This document shows, in pieces, positions 59,784 through 64,000 of a DNA stretch of 64,000 nucleotides. Under the pieces are notes generated by a model. That model did no database searches and was not told the DNA's origin. It saw only the letters and a list, made by a program, of their open reading frames with translations. A program made the position numbers and the translations under genes. Position 1 is the stretch's first letter; each line of letters starts with the position of its first letter. The DNA comes from Microbacterium jejuense. GTDB taxonomy: Bacteria > Actinomycetota > Actinomycetes > Actinomycetales > Microbacteriaceae. The DNA lies in assembly GCF_019511665.1 (NCBI RefSeq), contig NZ_JAEUAW010000002.1, forward strand, positions 248,001-312,000, read 5' to 3'.

Positions 59784-60668
59784 ATGACCGACCAGCGCAT
59801 GGACTCGGCGACGGAGCAGTTCGAGCAATCCCGGCGGCGCCTGTTCGGCATCGCGTACCGGATGCTCGGCACGGTCTCGGACGCGGAGGACATCGTGCAG
59901 GACGTCTGGATCCGGTGGCAGCAGACCGACCGCGCCGACGTGCGCGAGCCGGCGGCGTTCCTCGCGACGATCACGACGCGGCTGTCGATCAACGCCATGC
60001 AGTCTGCACACGCGCGGCGTGAGACGTACATCGGGCCGTGGCTTCCCGAGCCGGTGAACACCGAGGACGACCCCTCGCTGGGCGCCGAGCGCGGCGAGGC
60101 GCTGGAGTACGCGGTGCTGCTCCTGCTCGAGAAGCTCACGCCCACCGAGCGCGCCGCGTACGTGCTGCGCGAGGCGCTGGACTACCCCTATGACCGCATC
60201 GCCGAGATCGTGCAGAGCTCCGAGGCGTCTGCGCGGCAGCTGGTGAGCCGTGCGCGCAAGCACCTCGCGTCCGAGAAGCGCGCGCAGGTCGCCGCGACCG
60301 AGCAGCGCCGGCTGCTGGAGGCGTTCCTCACGGCGGCGCAGCGGGGTGAGACCGAGCAGCTCGAGCGGCTGTTCACCGCCGACGTCGTCAGCTACACGGA
60401 CGGCAACGGCGCCAAGCTGGCCGCGCGCATCCCGGTGCGCGGCCAGGCGCGCGTCGCGAAGTTCGTCGCGGCGTTCTCGAGCCACTTCTGGACCGGCAAG
60501 CAGGTCGACTGGGTCGAGATCAACGGGCGCCCGGGCATCGCGCTGTCGGAGGACGGCGTCGTCACGACCGCCCTCACCATCACCGCGACCGACGACGGGA
60601 TCGACCACCTGCTGTGGATCATGAGCCCCGACAAGCTGGCCCACGTCACGATGGCGCCTGCCGCATGA
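59784..60668 (+). CDS. ECF41-type RNA polymerase sigma factor (SigJ-like)
   Basis: Sigma factor of 294 residues. Region 2: LFGIAYRMLGTVSDAEDIVQDVWIRWQQTD; WLPEP signature; region 4: TPTERAAYVLREALDYPYDRIAEIVQSSEASARQLVSRARKHL. The C-terminal SnoaL-like domain (about 185-294) contains YTDGNGAKLAARIPVRGQARVAKFV and MSPDKLAHV. ATG 59784 follows GAAAGGCGTGAC. Its stop overlaps the start of a stand-alone SnoaL gene. It differs clearly from the first ECF41 in this window. Confidence 0.92.
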   Translation: MTDQRMDSATEQFEQSRRRLFGIAYRMLGTVSDAEDIVQDVWIRWQQTDRADVREPAAFLATITTRLSINAMQSAHARRETYIGPWLPEPVNTEDDPSLGAERGEALEYAVLLLLEKLTPTERAAYVLREALDYPYDRIAEIVQSSEASARQLVSRARKHLASEKRAQVAATEQRRLLEAFLTAAQRGETEQLERLFTADVVSYTDGNGAKLAARIPVRGQARVAKFVAAFSSHFWTGKQVDWVEINGRPGIALSEDGVVTTALTITATDDGIDHLLWIMSPDKLAHVTMAPAA

Positions 60669-61084
60669 GCGCATGGCGGTTCTCAGGAAAGCGCGCGGAT
60701 GCCGCAGCCCTGCGCCTGGCGGTGCACCGCCGTCAGGCCGACGTCGTGCACGACGTCCGCACGGCCTGGCAGGCGCAGGACGCCGCAGCGCTCGCCGCGC
60801 TGCTCACACCGGACGTGCAGCTGCTGGTCGACAGCGGCGGCCGGACGCGCCTGTCGGTGCGTGACCTGGCGGGCGACGTACCGGTGGCGACCACGATGGC
60901 GTCGGTGCTGTCGACCTACCCCGATGTGGTGATCACCGACGCGGAGGTGAACGGGATGCCGGGCCTCAAGGTGTGCACCGAGGGCACCGTGCTGGGCGTC
61001 GTGAGCTTCCGCCTGCGCGGCCGCGCCGTCTCGGACGTCTGGGTGGTCGTCAACCCCGACAAGCTCCGCAGCTGGAGCGCGTGA
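60665..61084 (+). CDS. Stand-alone SnoaL-like protein related to the ECF41 C-domain
   Basis: Protein of 139 residues consisting of one SnoaL/NTF2-like domain: VHDVRTAWQAQDAAALAALLTPDVQLLVDSGGRTRLSVRDLAGDVPVATTMASVLSTYPD and VVNPDKLRSW at the end. The closing NPDKLxSW and the DSGGRxR motif match the C-terminal domain of ECF41 factors (WNPDKLGSW, SDGGGRVR in the other copy here) rather than SnoaL enzymes. It overlaps the sigma stop by ATGA, so it is made with the sigma factor. A partner or modulator role is inferred. Confidence 0.8.
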   Translation: MSAWRFSGKRADAAALRLAVHRRQADVVHDVRTAWQAQDAAALAALLTPDVQLLVDSGGRTRLSVRDLAGDVPVATTMASVLSTYPDVVITDAEVNGMPGLKVCTEGTVLGVVSFRLRGRAVSDVWVVVNPDKLRSWSA

Positions 61085-61087
61085 CCC

Positions 61088-61115
61088 TGTCACAACCGCC
61101 GGGCCGTCGCTGTCG
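61088..61115 (+). promoter_or_regulatory. ECF41-type promoter candidate before the NmrA-like gene
   Basis: TGTCACA (61088-61094), 16 bases, TGTCG (61111-61115), then TAG. It repeats the motif and spacing found before the sigma gene. The NmrA-like gene starts 48 bases downstream. Confidence 0.65.
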
Positions 61116-61162
61116 TAGCTGGTGAGTGCGCCCCGCGCTCGCGAACCCAGAAAGGCACGAAC

Positions 61163-61927
61163 ATGGCAAAGATCGTCGTCATCGGCGGAACCGGGCTGAT
61201 CGGCTCGAAGGTCGTCTCGAAGCTGCAGGCGCACGGGCACGAGGCGATCGCCGCGTCGCCCAACACGGGTGTGAACAGCGTCACCGGCGAGGGCGTCGCC
61301 GAGGCTCTCGCCGGCGCCGACGTCGTGGTCGACGTGTCGAACTCGCCGTCGTTCGCCGAGCAGGACGTGCTGGACTTCTTCACGGCCTCGACCACGAACC
61401 TCCTGGCCGCCGAGAAGGCCGCCGGCGTGGGTCACCACGTCGCGCTCACGATCGTCGGCACGAACCGCCCGCACGACATCCCCTACTTCCGCGCCAAGAC
61501 CGCGCAGGAGAAGCTGATCCGCGAGTCGGGCGTGCCGTTCTCGCTCGTGCACGCGACGCAGTTCTTCGAGTTCGTGGGCAGCATCGCCGACATCTCGACC
61601 GACGGCGACACCGTCCGCCTGCCGGGTGCGCTCGTGCAGCCGATCGCCGCCGAGGACGTCTCGACCGCCGTCGCCCGCACGGCCGCCGGCACCCCGGTCA
61701 ACGGCGACCTCGAGATCGCCGGCCCGGAGCAGTTCGGCCTGGACGAGTGGGTGCGCCGCGCGCTGGAGTTCCGCGGCGACGCGCGGACGGTCGTCCGCGA
61801 CGACACCGCTCCGTACTACGGCGCCGTCGTCGAGGAGCGCACGCTCGTCCCCGTCGAGGGCGCGCTGCTGTTCGAGACCACCCTCGACGAGTGGCTTCCG
61901 GCGAACCCGCCGCGCGTGAACGCCTGA
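61163..61927 (+). CDS. NAD(P)H-binding NmrA-like SDR protein
   Basis: Atypical SDR of 254 residues with KIVVIGGTGLIGSKVVSKLQAHGHEAIAASP as the cofactor site and no Tyr-Lys pair; LVHATQFFEFVGSIADIS and VQPIAAEDVSTAVARTAAGTPVNGDLEIAGPEQFGLDEWVRRAL are typical of NmrA/YwnB-like proteins. These are regular neighbours and targets of ECF41 sigma factors. GAAAGGCACG precedes ATG 61163. Expected to be driven by the promoter at 61088-61115. Confidence 0.9.
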   Translation: MAKIVVIGGTGLIGSKVVSKLQAHGHEAIAASPNTGVNSVTGEGVAEALAGADVVVDVSNSPSFAEQDVLDFFTASTTNLLAAEKAAGVGHHVALTIVGTNRPHDIPYFRAKTAQEKLIRESGVPFSLVHATQFFEFVGSIADISTDGDTVRLPGALVQPIAAEDVSTAVARTAAGTPVNGDLEIAGPEQFGLDEWVRRALEFRGDARTVVRDDTAPYYGAVVEERTLVPVEGALLFETTLDEWLPANPPRVNA

Positions 61928-61938
61928 CGCAGGGCGAT

Positions 61939-61985
61939 GGATGCCGCCACCCCGGGCCTCACGAAGGCTCGGGGTGGCGGCATCC
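61939..61985 (+). terminator. GGATGCC-type terminator
   Basis: GGATGCCGCCACCCCG (61939-61954) pairs perfectly with CGGGGTGGCGGCATCC (61970-61985), loop of 15, 11 bases past the NmrA-like stop. Weak T tail. Confidence 0.8.
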
Positions 61986-62063
61986 GCCACTCGAGCGGGT
62001 GCCGCCACCGGGGTTCCGCCCGTCCGGTCACCGGCCTAGGCTCGGGCACGAGGCGCTCATGCG

Positions 62064-62088
62064 GAGCGAGCGCCGGCGAGACGAAGCG
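62064..62088. repeat. Remnant of the interspersed repeat
   Basis: GAGCGAGCGCCGGCGAGACG then AAGCG matches the inner part of the short-arm variant seen at 41624-41650. Both outer ends are missing. It lies 57 bases before the reductase start. Confidence 0.65.
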
Positions 62089-62145
62089 CCGCTCGGCCGG
62101 TGTTCCTGCGCGAGAAGCCGGGAACCGCACGCGAAGGAGGCTCGG

Positions 62146-62712
62146 ATGCAGACGCTGACGATCGACTTCATCATGTCGCTCGATGGCTACGGCGCGGCAG
62201 AGGGATGGCCGGGGTGGTGGGGGCTGGAAGGCCCCGAGTACCTGAAATGGCTCGAAGACCTGTCGGAGCAGGACCACCCGATCCTGATGGGCGCGGCCAC
62301 GTACCGCGTCATGTCGGAGCTGACCGCGAGCGGCGAAGAGGGCACCGACGTGCTCAACGGTGTGCAGAAGTACGTCTTCTCATCGACACTCGACGAGCCC
62401 CTCACGTGGCAGAACTCCACGCTCGTGCGCGAGGACGCCGTCGAGTTCGTGCGGCGGCTCAAGGAGGAGTCCGACCGGCCGCTGCGCACCCTCGGCAGTG
62501 TGTCGCTGTGCCGCTCGCTGCTCATGGCCGGGCTCGTGGACCGCTATCGCGTCGTCGTGTTCCCCGTGATCACGGGGGCGACCGGGCAGGAGCGCATCTT
62601 CGACGGCTACCCCGACGTGCGGCTCGACCTGGTCGAGGCTCGTACGTTCGACCAGCGCAGCCAGCTGCTCGAGTACGTGCCGACGGTGCTCGACCGCCCG
62701 CCGCTCGGCTGA
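62146..62712 (+). CDS. Dihydrofolate reductase family protein (RibD C-domain type)
   Basis: Protein of 188 residues with the RibD_C/DHFR fold: LTIDFIMSLDGYGAAEGWPGWWG, HPILMGAATYRVMSELT, KYVFSSTLDEPLTWQNSTLV, RPLRTLGSVSLCRSLLMAGLVDRYRVVVFPVITG. These YwjB-like reductases are common in actinobacteria and of unknown substrate. GAAGGAGG before ATG 62146. The repeat remnant lies in its leader. Confidence 0.9.
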   Translation: MQTLTIDFIMSLDGYGAAEGWPGWWGLEGPEYLKWLEDLSEQDHPILMGAATYRVMSELTASGEEGTDVLNGVQKYVFSSTLDEPLTWQNSTLVREDAVEFVRRLKEESDRPLRTLGSVSLCRSLLMAGLVDRYRVVVFPVITGATGQERIFDGYPDVRLDLVEARTFDQRSQLLEYVPTVLDRPPLG

Positions 62713-62742
62713 TCCCTCAGGCACGGAGCGTAGGCTCGCCGC

Positions 62743-63720
62743 GTGCGTGCGATCGTCCATCACGAGTTCGGCGACCCGGCCCAGGTGCTCGGCGTCGAAG
62801 ACCTGCCCCTGCCCGAGCCCGGCCCCCGCGAGGTGCGCCTGCGCGTCCTGCTCGCCCCCATCCACAACCACGACCTGTGGACGATCCGCGGCACCTACGG
62901 CTTCAAACCCGACCTGCCCGCGCGCGCCGGGACCGAGGCGGTCGGCATCGTCGACGCGATCGGCGACGAGGTCGAGGGCATCGCGGTGGGCCAGCGGGTC
63001 GCGACCGGCGGGACCTTCGGCGTGTGGTCGGAGTTCGCGCTCGCCAAGGCCGGCGCGGTCGTGCCGGTGCCGGACGCCATTCCCGACGAGGTCGCCGCGC
63101 AGCTGATCTCGATGCCGTTCAGCGCGATCTCACTCGTCGACTTCCTCGAGGTCGGCGAGGGCGACACGATCGTCCAGAACACCGCCAACGGCACGGTCGG
63201 CCGGCTGGTGGCGCAGATCGGCGCGAGTCGCGGCATCCACGTCATCGGCATCGTGCGAAGAGAAGCGGATGCCGCAGAGCTGGCCGCCGCCGGGATCCCC
63301 GATGTCGTCGCCACCGCCGACCCCGCGTGGCGGGAGCGGGTGCGCGAGCTCGCCGGCGGCCGGCCCATCCGCGCCGCGGTGGACTCGGTGGGCGGCTCGG
63401 CCTCCGGCGATCTGCTGCACCTGCTCGCCGACGGCGGCACGCTCGTGTCGTTCGGCGCGATGGCCTCGGATCGCATGGAGCTGTCGTCGGGCGACCTCAT
63501 CTTCAAGCAGGTGGTCGTGAAGGGGTTCTGGGGCAGCAAGGTGTCGGCCGCGATGCCGTCCGAGACCCGGCGCGCGCTGTTCGGCGAGCTGTTCGGGCTG
63601 GTCGGCAGCGGGCGCCTCACGCTCCCGGTCGACAGCATCCACTCCTTCGACGACGTGCGCGCAGCCGTCGAGGCGAGCGGACGCCCCGGCCGCGTGGGCA
63701 AGGTGCTGCTGCGCCCCTGA
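62743..63720 (+). CDS. Zinc-independent MDR oxidoreductase (quinone-reductase-like)
   Basis: NADP-dependent reductase of 325 residues: VRLRVLLAPIHNHDLWTIRGTYGFKPDLPARAGTEAVGIV, VGQRVATGGTFGVWSEFALAK, then the Rossmann site NTANGTVGRLVAQIGASRGIHVIGIVRREADA, and a mitochondrial-enoyl-reductase-like ending with VVKGFWGSKVS. TAGGCT (62731-62736) six bases before GTG 62743 suggests a leaderless message. Confidence 0.88.
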   Translation: MRAIVHHEFGDPAQVLGVEDLPLPEPGPREVRLRVLLAPIHNHDLWTIRGTYGFKPDLPARAGTEAVGIVDAIGDEVEGIAVGQRVATGGTFGVWSEFALAKAGAVVPVPDAIPDEVAAQLISMPFSAISLVDFLEVGEGDTIVQNTANGTVGRLVAQIGASRGIHVIGIVRREADAAELAAAGIPDVVATADPAWRERVRELAGGRPIRAAVDSVGGSASGDLLHLLADGGTLVSFGAMASDRMELSSGDLIFKQVVVKGFWGSKVSAAMPSETRRALFGELFGLVGSGRLTLPVDSIHSFDDVRAAVEASGRPGRVGKVLLRP

Positions 63721-63765
63721 CGCGACCGGCGTCGGGCCGGCGGCATCCCCCATGCGTGTGACGGC

Positions 63766-64000
63766 TCACCCGTCGCCGTGACCGCCGCCGCCGCCCCCGC
63801 CGTTGCCGGGGCCTCCGCCGCCGCCGGGGCCTCCGTCGCCGCCGGGAACGGGGCCGGGGTCAGGGGTGGTGTCGTCGGGCGGGGGTGCCGGCGTGCTCGG
63901 CGGTGGCGTCGTCGGCGGAGGTGCGGACGGTCGGCCCACGAGCTCGCCCGGAGGGGCGGGGAACGGGCCGCCCGGGTAGAGCTGGTCGGCGGTGAGCTGG
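63766..64000 (-). CDS. C-terminal Pro/Gly-rich tail of an unidentified protein (partial)
   Basis: A minus-strand frame is open from the window edge to the TGA at 63766-63768. It begins QLTADQLYPGGPFPAPPGELVG, then a Pro/Thr linker (PPPTTPPPSTPAPPP), acidic DDTTPDPGPVPGG and a Gly run ending GGGGGGHGDG. Such tails are seen on actinobacterial surface or penicillin-binding proteins, but the domain lies outside the window. The sequence biases argue for real coding. It converges on the oxidoreductase gene. Confidence 0.6.
   Translation of the reverse strand, partial: QLTADQLYPGGPFPAPPGELVGRPSAPPPTTPPPSTPAPPPDDTTPDPGPVPGGDGGPGGGGGPGNGGGGGGGHGDG

Overview
The window is about 70 percent G+C with actinobacterial codon use, Shine-Dalgarno and leaderless starts mixed, and the gene order rpsF-ssb-rpsR-rplI followed some 5 kb on by dnaB. 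Together with protein types seen (GAF regulator beside an acetaldehyde-type dehydrogenase and DUF779, FBP zinc-finger protein, ECF41 and ECF42 sigma factors, Eis-type acetyltransferase, QcrB-type cytochrome b) this points to a Microbacteriaceae chromosome, most likely Microbacterium. No rRNA, tRNA, transposase, phage gene or CRISPR array was seen.

Layout. 0.3-4.4 kb: aldehyde oxidation (GAF regulator, VOC protein, aldehyde dehydrogenase, DUF779). 4.4-8.2 kb, minus strand: ABC-2 transporter followed by a LuxR-type two-component system. 8.4-10.4 kb: FBP protein and an unrecognised membrane protein. 10.5-19.9 kb, plus strand: a carbohydrate operon with alpha-L-fucosidase, sugar ABC importer, a 664-residue unknown (alpha/alpha-barrel glycosidase-like), RraA-type aldolase, aldo/keto reductase and an amidohydrolase-type lactonase, which together suit non-phosphorylative L-fucose catabolism. 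20-30.7 kb: a mix of single genes (acyltransferase, SDRs, MarR, UvrD-like helicase, ECF41 sigma, lipoproteins). 30.9-34 kb: secreted metallophosphoesterase plus membrane-anchored DUF916-like partner. 34.1-34.6 kb: a tandem repeat array. 34.6-40.8 kb: HupE/UreJ protein, ECF42 sigma with its YCII/DGPF partner, an SGNH hydrolase-GntR operon, glutaryl-CoA-dehydrogenase-like enzyme. 41.3-43.5 kb: GIY-YIG protein and the ribosomal/ssb operon. 43.6-48 kb: Eis-type enzyme and two surface proteins. 48-50 kb: DnaA-box-rich region and dnaB. 50-64 kb: methyltransferase, class V aminotransferase, orphan cytochrome b, several alpha/beta hydrolases, EI24 protein, PfkB kinase, a second ECF41 unit with a free SnoaL domain, and oxidoreductases.

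The strongest non-gene signal is a family of interspersed inverted repeats. Each arm runs from GGTCGTTGAGCG to GACGAAACG, and a full element is two inverted arms around a short linker. Copies sit in many intergenic regions, are amplified in tandem at 34.2-34.6 kb, and, unusually, two copies lie in frame inside the lactonase gene and one supplies the C-terminus of the 664-residue protein. A second signal is a very frequent GGATGC/GCATCC word. It forces rare codons inside genes and, in inverted pairs, builds the stems of several transcription terminators. A 13-base operator candidate links the fucose operon with the SGNH-GntR operon 27 kb away, which suggests one regulon. All protein assignments come from reading the translations; no database search was run.
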